In this document: piece by piece, positions 11,003-21,085 of the stretch
How the letters are laid out: every line of letters starts with the position of its first letter
How positions within the stretch are numbered: the first letter of the stretch is position 1
Source of the DNA: Paracyclopina nana
Taxonomy: Eukaryota > Arthropoda > Copepoda > Cyclopoida > Cyclopettidae
Direction: 5' to 3'
Assembly: GCA_019096065.1 (NCBI GenBank)
Contig: JAGUCH010000004.1
Coordinates: 186,001-250,000 of the forward strand
Length of the DNA: 64,000 nucleotides
Notes under the pieces: generated by a model
Databases searched by the model: none
Told to the model about the DNA's origin: nothing
Seen by the model: only the letters and a program-made list of their open reading frames with translations
Translations under genes and position numbers: made by a program

Positions 11003-12163
11003 TCACATTGGGATGTTGTACATGTTGATGTTTTTGTCTTCTGCTACTGACATCAGTTTGGAGCCATCTAAATTGTATGCCACGCCCCAGACTTGGTCTG
11101 TGTGGTCGTCAAATGTGTGCACACACTGTTTAGCCACTCCATCCCAGATTTTGACCGAGTGATCCGCTGATCCCGATGCGAAATGCTGGTTATCTGGTGA
11201 AAAGGCTACACTGAGCACACTGCTCTTGTGACCAGACAACGTCGATATCAATGTCCCATGAGCCCTTGAAACAATTCAAAGAAGTCATGAAAATATGCTT
11301 GATAATACATTTGGAATAAAGCTTACACGTCATAGACTTTCATTTGGCGATCATCAGAGCCGGTCAGTAGCCTTTTGGAATCTGGAGAGAATGTCAGAGA
11401 TCGAATTTGCATAGCATGCCCTTCGAGTGTGTGCAATAATTTGGCTGATGAAACGTCAAAAATGTTGATAATTCCATCAATGGCTCCGCTGGCCACAAGA
11501 TTCCCATCGGGAGACTGAAAATTGCAAATCTATTATAGAAAGCATAAATAGAAGGAAAACAAGCCTTACATATGCAATTGACAGGACAAATTTCCCCCTG
11601 GTGTCCATTTGCTGCTGCTTTTGCCCCGTTTCAGTGTCGAAAAAGTGAACCTTGCCATTTTGGGCTCCCGCAATGATCTGCTTGCCATCCGGTGAGAAGG
11701 CAACAGTCCAGCATTCCATGGGAGCATTGTCGATTTTGCGAATCCTCTCACCAGACTCAACGTCCCATAAGTGGATAGTCGAGTCCAAGGCACTTGAAAT
11801 GGCCTTGGTGACATCCTTGCTGACATCAATGGAGACAACACCAAGCGAGTGATCCGTGAGTTTATTCCTCAGCCGCAGTTCTCCATCGTTGTTGCTCCAA
11901 ATGCGAACAGTGTCGTCAACACCGCCTGTCAAAAGAACCTCACGAGGTTCAGAAGAAGGTTTGGAGCTTTCTTCATTTTCCTTGTTTTCGCTTCCATTTG
12001 CTTCTTCTGGAGGTTGAGCTTGCTCACCGCTTGGCTCAAATTGTCCCCAAGCACAGCACCAAATGCTGTCTTCGTGAGCCGACTCTTTTTTCGAATGTAG
12101 AGCGTACTAAACAGTAAACAAAAGGTAAACAGAGAAAATAACATTGAATTGTAAAATTACCAT
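11003..12163 (-). CDS. WDR61: WD-repeat protein WDR61/SKI8
   Basis: Seven-bladed WD40 protein shared by the PAF1 transcription elongation complex and the cytoplasmic SKI/exosome complex. Exons (minus): 12163-12161, 12106-11570, 11514-11327, 11264-11003; 329 residues. The first coding exon is just the ATG, directly followed by GTAATT; the next exon opens [21 protein letters not shown], which aligns with the family N-terminus, so the one-codon exon is well supported. Recognisable blades: [104 protein letters not shown]. An acidic Gln/Glu-rich insert (about residues 28-60) is longer than in vertebrates. Confidence 0.94.
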
Positions 12164-12873
12164 GATTTTCAAGGTTCAAGATAGCCCCGGATTGTGAGAA
12201 GAATTTGTTGTTGTTTTTAATTTTGTTATTGTGACGGGTCGAATAAATTCCACAAGCTCTATTGACATTGAACTGAACTTCAACTTAACACAACAATTAG
12301 CCTATTTTGCGTTGATTACTTTTGAATTGATAGAAAATATAGTATTTAAACTAACATATATTTACTTTCTGAATTATTTTCTTCTCAAAATTAGTTGGAG
12401 TAATGCAGAAAATATTGGCTTAAAAAGCCTAGCTCGCTGAGCTGCTTGACGGAAAAACACTGAGTCATAGAAACGAAAAAGTACTGAGATGAAAACTGAG
12501 TAGACTCAAAAAAGAAGTTACAAACAAACTCGAAAACGGAGAATCGAAATTGGCTCAAAGTGAGTTCAAACAAAAGAAGAATAGACCTCAGAGGCATTGT
12601 TTTTCATCAAAGTTTTGCAGCTTTTTGAGGAATGCTAAAGAAGATTTTAAAATTCGCCTATCCCATTGTTTGCGTTTCATCGTCCAAATCGAGTCAAATT
12701 ATCAGCAAAGGTAGTTCAGGAATCATGACAGGCTTTTTGTGATCTTGCCATATTTAACCAAAGCAGCTTGTTTTTTTGCTGCTTTTTCAAGGCTTTTTGA
12801 GGCCAGGAAAGCCTTAGGTTGATAAACGATCTAACCAAGCTACGGAGCTAAACAAGAATATTTTTTTCTAGTC
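12164..12873. other. divergent promoter region between WDR61 and NUDT9-like gene
   Basis: About 700 bp of AT-rich DNA between two divergently transcribed genes. TTTTTTTCTAG at 12861-12871 lies 2 bp before the NUDT9 ATG and looks like a splice acceptor, so the NUDT9 mRNA probably has a spliced (cis or trans) leader. No other structure recognised. Confidence 0.5.
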
Positions 12874-13771
12874 ATGTCTGAAGTTCACACCAAATGTCGT
12901 TTTCCAAATAAGTACGCCTACAAAGAAGGCGAAGAATCCAAAACAGTGGAAAGGATTGAAGTTCCAGAAGACAAAGTCAATTGGGAAACGCCTTTTGAAG
13001 GGTATTATTCACCTTCAACTTTCAATGCACCGCATTTGGCCACTGCTCCATATGCTGATCCTGACATCAAAGATTTTGAGCCCAAATTAAACGAGCTTGA
13101 TGGGAACATTGACCGGAAAAGTCACAAAGGTGCCTACAAGGTTGCCAATGGGTTGCCATTGAATATCAGGGGTCGGACTGGACTTGCTGGTCGTGGTATT
13201 TTAGGTCGTTATGGACCGAATCATGCTGCTGATCCGATTGTCACTCGATGGAAACGCGATTGTTAAGGCAAAATTGCTACTGAAAATGACAAGCCCATCT
13301 TGCAATTTGTCTCCATCCAACGAAGAGACACCAATGAGTGGGCCATTCCTGGAGGTAAGAAAACATAGTAAAATGCAATCATCTTTTTTTTTAATCCTCC
13401 TAGGTATGGTTGATCCTGGAGAGCTTGTCAGTGAGGCTGTCAGGAGAGAATTCATGGAAGAAGCCCTGGATTCTTCCACTGCTAAGAACAAGCCGGAAAT
13501 TGAGGCGAAGCTCAAGGAGTTCTTTGATCATGGCAAAGAAGTGTACAAGGGATATGTGGATGATCCCCGGAACACTGACAATGCCTGGATGGAAACTGTG
13601 GCCTTTCATTTTCATGATGAATCCGGAGAAATTATAGGGCAGTTTGACTTGAAAGCTGGAGACGACGCAAAAGCTCTTCAGTGGACTGACATCAATGGGG
13701 ATCTCCAACTTTATGCCAGCCATCAAAAGTTTATCATGTTAGCTGCCCAAAACCTAAATTTAGTCTTTTAG
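12874..13771 (+). CDS. NUDT9: NUDT9-like ADP-ribose pyrophosphatase with an in-frame TAA
   Basis: Nudix hydrolase splitting ADP-ribose into AMP and ribose-5-phosphate. Exons 12874-13354 and 13404-13771 (49-bp intron) give about 282 codons. N-terminal part has [33 protein letters not shown] and [10 protein letters not shown], all family hallmarks. The Nudix box [21 protein letters not shown] in exon 2 has the G-x5-E-x7-RE-x2-EE pattern, followed by [22 protein letters not shown]. Oddity: the frame is open throughout except for TAA at 13264-13266, between WKRDC and [21 protein letters not shown]. Dropping the six bases TGTTAA would give the spacing expected from the family. It could be a recent nonsense change, a readthrough stop, or a sequence error. 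An acceptor-like TTTTTTTCTAG sits just 5' of the ATG. Confidence 0.85.
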
Positions 13772-13856
13772 AATACAAATTATGAAAAGTCACCCAAAAT
13801 CTCTAACAGAAGTGAATTTAAGTAATTTCATATTTCAAAAGTGACATATTTTATTG

Positions 13857-14476
13857 TTAGTTGTCTTCCTCATAATCATCATATTCATATTCCTTTTCCT
13901 TTTCTTCATTGGGATCTTGCGCTGCCAGCCGCTGCAGATATTTAGGCACTCGATCCGGAGTGAACTTCAACTGGCAAGGATCTCTGCAGTTGCCACAAAT
14001 GGGCTCGTAACCAGTCGTGGATTTGCCCCTGCCAGTGTTGATGCAAATGCACCTGCGCTCCTCGATTTTGGCCTCATTGCAAATGTCCCTCGGCGGTCGT
14101 CCAGCATTGACAGTGGCAGGCACCGGTGAGCAGTCGTTGCCCTCCAAAACCTCGAACCATTCCAACTTTTGGGCTCCTCGGTAGGAGAACAGATCTTGGA
14201 AATTGCTGCGAAACCAAGTGCCTCCATAGGCTCTGGACAAGTAGGGATTTCTGCAATGCCAAAAGTCAAAATCCACTCTTTATGAAAATATTGATATAGC
14301 AATTACTTCAATAGGAAATCATTGCTCGGATTTCTGGATCTGGGTGGAAATCCTCGGAGGTTTTCTGAATATCTTGCTGGTGGAGGTGGAAGGAAATGAT
14401 CCAACTGTCCAAGGGCCACAGCAATGAGGATTGCTGCCAAGACAAAAACCACACTGATCCGGACACTTTGAACCAT
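13857..14476 (-). CDS. secreted Cys-rich protein of unknown function
   Basis: Not recognised as a known family. Exons (minus) 14476-14307 and 14250-13857, 56-bp intron, 187 residues. It opens with a clear signal peptide (MVQSVRISVVFVLAAILIAV, cleavage near ALGQ), then a Pro-rich/aromatic stretch, then a compact Cys domain (about residues 95-150) with seven cysteines, including RRCIC, PICGNC and RDPC, and an acidic Tyr/Asp/Glu tail (EKEYEYDDYEEDN). The odd Cys count allows an intermolecular disulfide. A TATA box (TATAAAT, reverse complement at 14516-14522) sits about 40 bp before the ATG, and AATAAA (13850-13855, minus) lies 1 bp beyond the stop, so the transcript has tiny UTRs. The TATA promoter suggests a tissue- or stage-specific secretory gene. 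Confidence 0.8.
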
Positions 14477-14515
14477 GCTGATGATGTGAAGATGGTGACA
14501 AAGCCACCACTCTCT

Positions 14516-14522
14516 ATTTATA
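14516..14522 (-). promoter_or_regulatory. TATA box of the secreted Cys-rich gene
   Basis: TATAAAT on the minus strand, 40 bp upstream of the ATG at 14476, leaving room for a start site about 30 bp downstream and a leader of roughly 10-15 nt. Confidence 0.6.
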
Positions 14523-14529
14523 TGGGTTC

Positions 14530-16347
14530 ACAGGCTCAACTACTTAGTTGTTGGGTAGGGCTTCCGTATTGGCATTATTTGTTTGAGAGGCCCACAGTGG
14601 TTTTTTCCCATATTCTCTCACAGTTGCCCTGCTGACTCTTGAATTATTATTTACCTTCAGCAAATATTTTGATGAACTTTGCTTAAAACTTCCATTTTAA
14701 TTTTGTGCCTGGATTACTATTACATGAGCTTTTTCAGCGCTGTTTAACAAAGATGGAGCGGATTATAAAGTAGCTCAATTTTTCGTTTCCTCTTCAGAAG
14801 AAGAGGTCATGTAAGGTCATACCTACAATATTACCTTAATTGCTATTGTTCAACCTGGATGTCAGATGAGTTCATTTAAGTTTATGCTTTTTGATTGCAT
14901 AGAACATGAGAGAAAAAATCTTTTTTTTGAAAAAGGCATTAATTCCCTTTTTATCCACTAATCATTTTAATTATTTTTCAAAGTTTCTGAATAATTTCAA
15001 TTTATTTTCTTTCTTGACAACTATCAAAAGGTCACAACTCTGGTTGACCCGTGCCTCAAAAGTGTTTCAAATTGTTGTAAATAGAATCAGGCCAGAAAGA
15101 GCCATCTTGTAAGACTATTTAGCCACTTTTTATAAGAAATGCCATTCTGGGACCAACTTTGATTGATGCATTAGCTAACCTTTAAGCCAAACTTCTGATT
15201 GAAAAGACCCTTTTTTTTATTTACAACTGTTGGGCTAGCAGGATGGCGCACTAAATGTGACTTTGTGCCTTCAGCTTATTGTATAGTAAGAGTCTAGTTT
15301 ATTACTTGTAGGATTACAGACCTCGCAGGCTCGGACTATGAAGCTTTACTCGTACACTACAAAATCCACTCTCAGCTATTCAATGGCCCTGGTTTAAGTT
15401 CCCTTGCTCAATGTAACGTACATAAAACATAATCCTAGCTAACTTTTTAAAATGACTACTTATTTTTGTCTAATTTTGAGAGCTCAATTTTGCAATAAGA
15501 CCTTTTTTGAAAGGTTTTGTTACTCTCCCTCGATCCCCTCTGTCCTCAAGAATAACGCGTAAATCCAGCGTACATAAACTTCAACATTCATTTAAAAGCT
15601 AAATTACTCCCTGCTGGAGTTTATCCTCTGGTCTCTCTAAATGCGGGTGGACGTCCACATTGTTTGAATTTTCCCGCTCCAGATTGCAACCAGCCATAGT
15701 AGAATATGAAAAAGACAAGAGCAATCAAAAGTCGCCAAATTGCAGGATGATTTCATAATTGTGAAAAGTCTCACGTTTTTCTCGCGAATTGGTAGTGCGT
15801 TAGCATTACTAGTGATGGAACGAGCCGGAAATTTTCAGCTTGATCAAGCTTTAAGCTTTTAGAAATGTGTTCGAGCGATCCCAAGCTTTTGAAAATTATA
15901 ATCAAGCTTTGTCAAGCTCAAAATTTCACATTTCAAACTTTTCACTTTTTCAGTATTTTGACATAAAAAATGGCGATTAGTCACCAGATTTGACAAAATT
16001 ACCCAAAAAGCGCAAATAATGATAGAAATAGCTTTAACTTTGATTAAGTACTTCACTCCCTCAAGTATTTGCTAATTTCAAAAAATCCACCCTTTTTTGT
16101 TTTGATTAAAAATGGATAAAGTTTTGAAATTTTTTGGTGTCAAGCTTTGCATTTTTTGGGTTCAAGCTTTTTCAAGCTTTTCAAAATTTGGTTCGAGCGA
16201 TCCCAAGCTTTTTGCTTATGTAGCTCAAGCTGGGTTTTAGCTTCAAGCTTACAAGCCAAGCTGAAACTCGTTCCATCACTGTACATTACACAATAACAAA
16301 ACAAATGTGACTTTTCTGCAAGGCTAACAGCTCATACTAAATAAAAT
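14530..16347. other. intergenic with a decayed palindrome copy and a hAT MITE
   Basis: About 1.8 kb between the Cys-rich gene and MMAB. Sequence at about 15310-15400 (CAGACCTCGCAGGCTCGG..., CTCTCAGCTATTCAATGGCC) is a diverged copy of the 32701-32863 palindrome. The MITE at 15810-16281 is listed separately and ends 66 bp before the MMAB start. No gene seen. Confidence 0.5.
15810..16281. mobile_element. hAT-type MITE, family C copy 1 (472 bp)
   Basis: TIRs TAGTGATGGAACGAG (15810) and CTCGTTCCATCACTG (ends 16281). Flanks AGCATTAC (15802-15809) and TACATTAC (16282-16289), 6/8 matching, are an aged 8-bp TSD. The interior is built from repeated AAGCTT/CAAGCTT words and CGAGCGATCCCAAGC on both strands. 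Other copies: 38828-39113 and 45299-45791. Confidence 0.85.
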
Positions 16348-17127
16348 ATGATGGCTACTGGCAGAGTCCTGTTCCTCTCATCAAAGTGTTGCAAAACACT
16401 GTCATCGCTTTCCATAAGATCATATTGTCAAAAAACTGAAATTGCCACTGCGGAGCAAGAGCAGAAGAAGAAGGTGACTTTGAAGACCAAGGATAGGTCT
16501 GGAACTCTGCCCAAGATCTACACCAAGACTGGAGACAGCGGAAAGTCGTCCCTTTTCACAGGAGAACGCCGATCCAAGAATGACGAGATTTTCGAAGCAC
16601 TCGGAACTGTGGATGAGCTGTCAAGCAATATTGGCCTTGCCATGGCAGCCTCCAGCTCAAAGATGTCCTACCTTGAACAGTTGGAGCGCATTCAATGCAT
16701 TTTGCAAGACGTGGGTGCTCTCATTGCCACGCCATCGTCAACTGCAAGGAAGGCGCATAAGGAACGAGTGGTATTCAACAGTAGACATACCTCAGAGCTA
16801 GAAGAATGGATCGATGAGTACACCAAGGAGTTGCCTCCGCTTGAAAACTTCATTTTGCCCGGAGGGTCTTTGACCTCAGCTAGCCTCCATGTTGCCAGAA
16901 CCATTTGCCGACGAGCTGAGCGCAGAGTAGTCCCCCTCGTAGACAAAGACGAGGTTGACCGCGAAGCACTGAAATATTTGAATCGTTTGTCTGACTTTCT
17001 GTTCACTTTGGCGAGATACACTGCCAAGATAGACAAAAAGGAGGAGACAATATACATCAGGCCAGACACGAGGACAACACTCTACAAACCAGTGACAGCA
17101 GGTGTCTGGAAGAAAGCCAAAGAATAG
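16348..17127 (+). CDS. MMAB: corrinoid adenosyltransferase, mitochondrial
   Basis: Transfers the adenosyl group of ATP to cob(I)alamin, making adenosylcobalamin for methylmalonyl-CoA mutase in mitochondria. Single exon, 259 residues (or 258 from the second ATG). The N-terminus (MMATGRVLFLSSKCC..LSIRSYCQK) is an Arg/Ser-rich presequence. Core PduO/MMAB motifs: IYTKTGDSGKSSLFTGERRSK (ATP-binding loop), DELSSNIGLAMA, FILPGGSLTSASLHVARTICRRAER and LNRLSDFLFTLAR. It lies 77 bp upstream of GNL1 on the same strand with no AATAAA seen between, which suggests a shared primary transcript. Retention of MMAB implies a working B12 pathway in this animal. Confidence 0.95.
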   Translation: MMATGRVLFLSSKCCKTLSSLSIRSYCQKTEIATAEQEQKKKVTLKTKDRSGTLPKIYTKTGDSGKSSLFTGERRSKNDEIFEALGTVDELSSNIGLAMAASSSKMSYLEQLERIQCILQDVGALIATPSSTARKAHKERVVFNSRHTSELEEWIDEYTKELPPLENFILPGGSLTSASLHVARTICRRAERRVVPLVDKDEVDREALKYLNRLSDFLFTLARYTAKIDKKEETIYIRPDTRTTLYKPVTAGVWKKAKE

Positions 17128-17204
17128 ATGCTTTGACCGACTCAGAAAAAACTTATGATGCCACTCTATTTGTTGCATGTTAATTTGTGATTGTTTCTTC
17201 CAGC
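17128..17204 (+). promoter_or_regulatory. MMAB-GNL1 intercistronic spacer with acceptor-like site
   Basis: 77-bp gap ending GATTGTTTCTTCCAG|C then the GNL1 ATG at 17205. The pyrimidine run plus CAG resembles a 3' splice site with no partner donor obvious in the gap itself. It could accept a spliced leader or a cis donor lying within or upstream of MMAB. Confidence 0.45.
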
Positions 17205-18866
17205 ATGCCACAAGGACGCAGAAAAGTGCCTTTCAGTGGGAAAGCAAAGCGAGAGCAAATGCTTCATAAAAGGCACAAAGACACTGAAGTCAGATTGCCC
17301 AATAAGCCCAAGGTGGAAATGCCAGACGAGGGAAACAGCCCTCAAGACGAAGATGCTTCTGCTACTGTCATGTCTAAAGGTGGAAGTGATCAAGCCACTT
17401 TGCTCACTGATGTGGCCTTGGCCTCAATTGCTGGAGGCAGAAGTAAATACGAGCTCATTTTTCATCAGGAATCCAAGGCAGAGCTGGAAAAGAGGAGAGA
17501 GTTGGCTCAGAAACCTTATAAAATGCTTTCGAGCGAGGAGTTAGAATTCAGCATTGATGAGTGGTTCCCAACCACATGTGACTACCCCAAGAGGCCTCAA
17601 TGGGACAAGTTGATGCTCAAGGGGAAGCTTGATGCGAACGAGGCCAAGTATTTTCGCGAATTTGTGAGTGACATCGTGGAGAAGCATGAGAAGAGCCTCA
17701 GTTTCTTTGAGCTCAACCTCGAGACATGGAGGCAATTGTGGAGGGTAACTGAGATGGCAGATGTACTGCTATTGATCACAGATGCAAGATACCCCATGGT
17801 GCCTCCATCCTTAATCACTGGTGTCAACCCCAAACCAGTTGTTTTGGTGCTCAACAAAATTGACCTCATTCCTCCAGGGTTGGCATTGGCGTGGAAAGCA
17901 TATTTCATTGAAAAGTTTCCAAATGTGCACGTGACCTACTTCACCTCTTGTCCTACGTACAATCTGAGAAAACCGATTGTGGAAGCAGGTGGGCTGCAGT
18001 TCAGACGTTTAAGAGGGCGCATATCGATGGCCAAGGAGGGAGCATTGCAGATCCTTGATACTATCAAAGCTCTTTTCCCCGATAGGCACGATTTGCTCGC
18101 TAACTGGAGGGAAAAAATTGAAGCCTGCAAAGACGACGAAGAGAGCCAAGAAGTTATAGCTCCCAATGAGGAGTCTGAGGATCAACGCAAAATGATCACG
18201 GTGGGCATGGTGGGTCAGCCCAATGTGGGCAAATCCAGCCTCATCAACTCACTAGTGGGTCGCAGAGTGGTGAGTGTTTCTAAAACACCTGGCCACACGA
18301 AACACTTCCAGACCATTTTCATCACGCCTACAGTGAGGCTGACGGATTGCCCCGGTCTGGTGTTCCCTTCATTGGTGCCTAAGCCTCTCCAAGTGATCAT
18401 CGGTTGCTATCCTATTGCTCAAACAAAGGAACCTTTTGCAGTGGTGCAATACATAGCTGAAAGAATTAACCTGCCTACCATCCTCAAACTGTCACCTGCT
18501 GAAAAGGGTAAATGGACAACTTTCGAGGTTTGTGAGGCATGGGCTGAGAAAAGAGGCTACTACACCGCACGAGGCCACAGGCTGGATGTCAACAGGGCTG
18601 CTAACCACATAATGAGAATGGCCTTAGAGGGCCGTCTCTCGCTGGCGCTCAGACCGCCCAAGTATGACCCTAGAGACTGGGCGGACCATGATGACATTGC
18701 AGTCATTGAAGACGTGTTGGCCATTAACAAAGAAATCGAACCAATTAAGGAAGAGAGTGAAAGTTTGGAAGAAAGCGAGGAAGAGAATGACGAAAAAGAG
18801 AGGCAAGAGCCAGATGTTCCAGCATACAAGAATAAGTTTGATATGTTAGCGCTCGATGATGAGTAG
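17205..18866 (+). CDS. GNL1: circularly permuted nucleolar-type GTPase GNL1
   Basis: HSR1/MMR1-family GTPase (ribosome biogenesis-type). Single exon, 553 residues from MPQGRRKVPFSGKAKREQM, the GNL1 N-terminal signature. GTPase motifs are in permuted order: G4 LNKIDLI at about residue 215, then G1 GQPNVGKSSLINSLVG at about 336 and G3 DCPGL at about 380, with RRVVSVSKTPGHTKHFQT (G2 region). Also NLETWRQLWRVTEMADVLLLITDARYP and CEAWAEKRGYYTARGHRLD, both specific to GNL1 rather than LSG1. The tail is acidic (EESESLEESEEENDEKE). AATAAA occurs at 18871, five bases after the stop, giving a minimal 3' UTR. I chose ATG 17205 because the upstream in-frame extension lacks a Met and abuts an acceptor-like site. 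Confidence 0.93.
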   Translation: MPQGRRKVPFSGKAKREQMLHKRHKDTEVRLPNKPKVEMPDEGNSPQDEDASATVMSKGGSDQATLLTDVALASIAGGRSKYELIFHQESKAELEKRRELAQKPYKMLSSEELEFSIDEWFPTTCDYPKRPQWDKLMLKGKLDANEAKYFREFVSDIVEKHEKSLSFFELNLETWRQLWRVTEMADVLLLITDARYPMVPPSLITGVNPKPVVLVLNKIDLIPPGLALAWKAYFIEKFPNVHVTYFTSCPTYNLRKPIVEAGGLQFRRLRGRISMAKEGALQILDTIKALFPDRHDLLANWREKIEACKDDEESQEVIAPNEESEDQRKMITVGMVGQPNVGKSSLINSLVGRRVVSVSKTPGHTKHFQTIFITPTVRLTDCPGLVFPSLVPKPLQVIIGCYPIAQTKEPFAVVQYIAERINLPTILKLSPAEKGKWTTFEVCEAWAEKRGYYTARGHRLDVNRAANHIMRMALEGRLSLALRPPKYDPRDWADHDDIAVIEDVLAINKEIEPIKEESESLEESEEENDEKERQEPDVPAYKNKFDMLALDDE

Positions 18867-19007
18867 CAAAAATAAAGAGACCACATTGTCAAAGTGGGTG
18901 ATACCATCCGCAGTATATTCTCTCACCCAGAGTGATCAAAGGCCAAGATCAGCCTACATTTCATATCATAAAAATGTAAGCCCACCTTGGCCTTTGCATC
19001 CGAGGCT

Positions 19008-19516
19008 TTACTTGGCTTGGCCCGTCTTGGCCTTGGCGACAAGCGGTTTGCCTTTGTCTTTGCCGCGAAGTTTTATCTCCAAGGCACGCTCCATCTTGGC
19101 AATGATTTGCTGTGATGAGATTTTGGTGAGATACATTTTGAGGCATGAAGTCTTTTTTTGATTACCTGGTTGGGCACGGCCTTGCCATTCTCGTACTCGT
19201 TGACCACTTGGGGTTTCTCGCAGATTTTGGTGGCAAAATCCTTTTGAGTCCACCCCTTGTCATTTCTGCCCTTTTGGATGAGCTTGCCAAGCTCTAGAGG
19301 AACCTTGTCGTGCTTCAGCTCCTCGGTTTCCCTGTCAAGCTTGGCAGTGTTCATCGTCGTCACCGCATGCTTGTTGGTGCCAGCACCAAATTTCTGCTGG
19401 GTCTCAACGGCTTCTCCACGACGACGAGCAGCATTGATGGCAGAGGTGGATTTGGAGGCTCCGCGAGCGGCTCCGCGATTTCCAATGACGGTAACAGTAT
19501 TCCAGTCATCACCCAT
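19008..19516 (-). CDS. EDF1: multiprotein bridging factor 1 / EDF1
   Basis: Conserved coactivator and collided-ribosome sensor. Exons (minus) 19516-19166 and 19109-19008, 56-bp intron, 150 residues (human 148). MBF1 N-domain: [15 protein letters not shown]..., [17 protein letters not shown]. Helix-turn-helix (Cro/C1 type) domain: [40 protein letters not shown], then exon 2 [21 protein letters not shown]. Convergent with GNL1 (141 bp between stops). ATTCTAG lies 4 bases 5' of the ATG and could be a leader acceptor. Confidence 0.95.
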
Positions 19517-19979
19517 GATTGTTCTAGAATTTCATGGAATATTTCGTCACCTTCAGACACTCAGAAACATTTGAACCTTACCTTTGTTGTCCTTGAGGCT
19601 CTCAAAATCGCTACAATTAAACTCGGCTAAAAATAGCTCTTTGAGAAATTGCACAAGTGAACAAATCCTTCGATTGCTGATCTGCGCTATCCGCTCAGTT
19701 TGTTTACTTTATGTAATTAATGATGGATCGAATAAATAAGACAACCTGATGAATGCATCCAAGAAAATTTTTATGTACGGAATTAAACTCCAAATTCTCA
19801 AATTAAAATGAGCAAAAATGTGCTTGCATTAAATTTGGCAATAGAGAATTCCGCAGAGAAGTTTGCGTCATGTTTGTTTTTCTCCAAATTTGTTTGCAAC
19901 CCTTTTCAACATTTGCCTTAAAAATGTTCGCTCGTATTGCAACAAGAAAAAAAGTAAAAAAGTAAACACAACGGATCAT
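19517..19979. other. divergent promoter region EDF1/ADAL
   Basis: About 460 bp between the EDF1 start and the chosen ADAL start. An open frame continuous with ADAL extends back to 19863 without an ATG, so an upstream ADAL exon or leader cannot be excluded. No repeats recognised. Confidence 0.45.
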
Positions 19980-21065
19980 ATGATAAAGAAGATGGAAGGA
20001 TTATTCAATTTGCCCATAGTTCCTTCTGAAATGGAGGGAAAGTACTGCTTTCACCTGCCCAAAGTGGAACTGCACGCTCACTTAAATGGCTCGCTCAGTG
20101 TCGCCACAATTGGCAAATTAGTCCGGCTCCACAAGCAGACTTTCCCGGATGAATCGGTGCCTCCAGCTGAGGACATTTTTCGACAGTCTGAAACCTTTGA
20201 TGAAGTGTACGCAATTTTTAATTGCGCCCAAGCCCTCGTAGATCATCCACAAGCTGTCACTTTGGCCACAAGTTGTGTCTTGAAAGAGTTTGCTGCGGAA
20301 AACGTCCACCTTGTGGAGCTGAGATCGACACCGAGGAGCATTGAAGGCAAAATGACCAAGCATGAGTATATTGAAGCCATGATTGAAGCCCTCGAAGGCC
20401 AAACTGAGACCAAAGCTGCTCTTATCGTCAGCATTGACAGGAGGAGGTCAATTGAAGAAGCCTTTGAAAATGTTGATTTGGCCATTGAGTACAATAAGAC
20501 TCATCCCAATGTTGTCGTAGGAGTCGACCTGTCTGGAGATGCAAGAGTCAACCAGTTGCAAAGTTACTACCCTGCATTGATCAAGGCAAAGGAGAATGGC
20601 CTTAAAGTCTCTTGTCATTATGCCGAAGTCCCAAATATGGAAGAAGAGCTGAACTTTGTTCTGGATCATCCGGCTTTTAAACCGGATCGCTTTGGACACT
20701 CCACTTGCGTTCATCCAAGTTTAGGTGGCAATGCCCAGATATGGGAAAAATTCCGCGAGCTGCGGATTCCCACTGAAATCTGCTTGACTTCCAATGATCA
20801 GTGCAAGTCTGTGTCCTCCCTGCAAGATTCCCATTTGGTTCCTTTCTATCAGAGCGGGCTGCCAGTGTGCCTGTGCACTGATGACAAGGGTGCCTTTTTC
20901 ACCTCGTCAACGGAGGAGCATGAAAAAGCTATGCAAGTGCTCAAATTGAATGAAGACGAAATGTTTAACTTGTCTTTTAAAAGCATTGACTTTGCTTTTG
21001 TCCCTGATGACATTAAAGAGCTTCTTAGATCTAAGTTTGTAGAGTGGAAACAGCAGCAACGTTAA
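19980..21065 (+). CDS. ADAL: adenosine deaminase-like protein (N6-methyl-AMP deaminase)
   Basis: Metal-dependent deaminase that clears N6-modified AMP, in the cytosol. Single exon, 361 residues from ATG 19980; ATG 19992 is an alternative. Motifs: [13 protein letters not shown] (HxH metal ligands), [43 protein letters not shown] (His/Glu), [18 protein letters not shown] and [14 protein letters not shown] (Asp pair). Residues Asp-Asp before KGAF and the HxH pair are intact, so it should be active. Only 20 bp separate its TAA (21063-21065) from the CIAO1 ATG on the same strand. Confidence 0.94.
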   Translation: MIKKMEGLFNLPIVPSEMEGKYCFHLPKVELHAHLNGSLSVATIGKLVRLHKQTFPDESVPPAEDIFRQSETFDEVYAIFNCAQALVDHPQAVTLATSCVLKEFAAENVHLVELRSTPRSIEGKMTKHEYIEAMIEALEGQTETKAALIVSIDRRRSIEEAFENVDLAIEYNKTHPNVVVGVDLSGDARVNQLQSYYPALIKAKENGLKVSCHYAEVPNMEEELNFVLDHPAFKPDRFGHSTCVHPSLGGNAQIWEKFRELRIPTEICLTSNDQCKSVSSLQDSHLVPFYQSGLPVCLCTDDKGAFFTSSTEEHEKAMQVLKLNEDEMFNLSFKSIDFAFVPDDIKELLRSKFVEWKQQQR

Positions 21066-21085
21066 TTTTTTCCCAATTGCAGATC
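21066..21085 (+). promoter_or_regulatory. 20-bp ADAL-CIAO1 intercistronic spacer with acceptor-like site
   Basis: Directly after the ADAL stop comes TTTTTTCCCAATTGCAG, then ATC and the CIAO1 ATG. This is a strong pyrimidine tract with CAG at 21080-21082. There is no room for a terminator plus promoter, so the two genes must share a transcript or the CIAO1 promoter lies inside ADAL. Confidence 0.6.

Noticed and set aside
17187..17204. Upstream extension of GNL1 (six extra residues)
   Set aside because: Requires a non-ATG start and overlaps the acceptor-like site; the family starts at MPxxRKxPFS.
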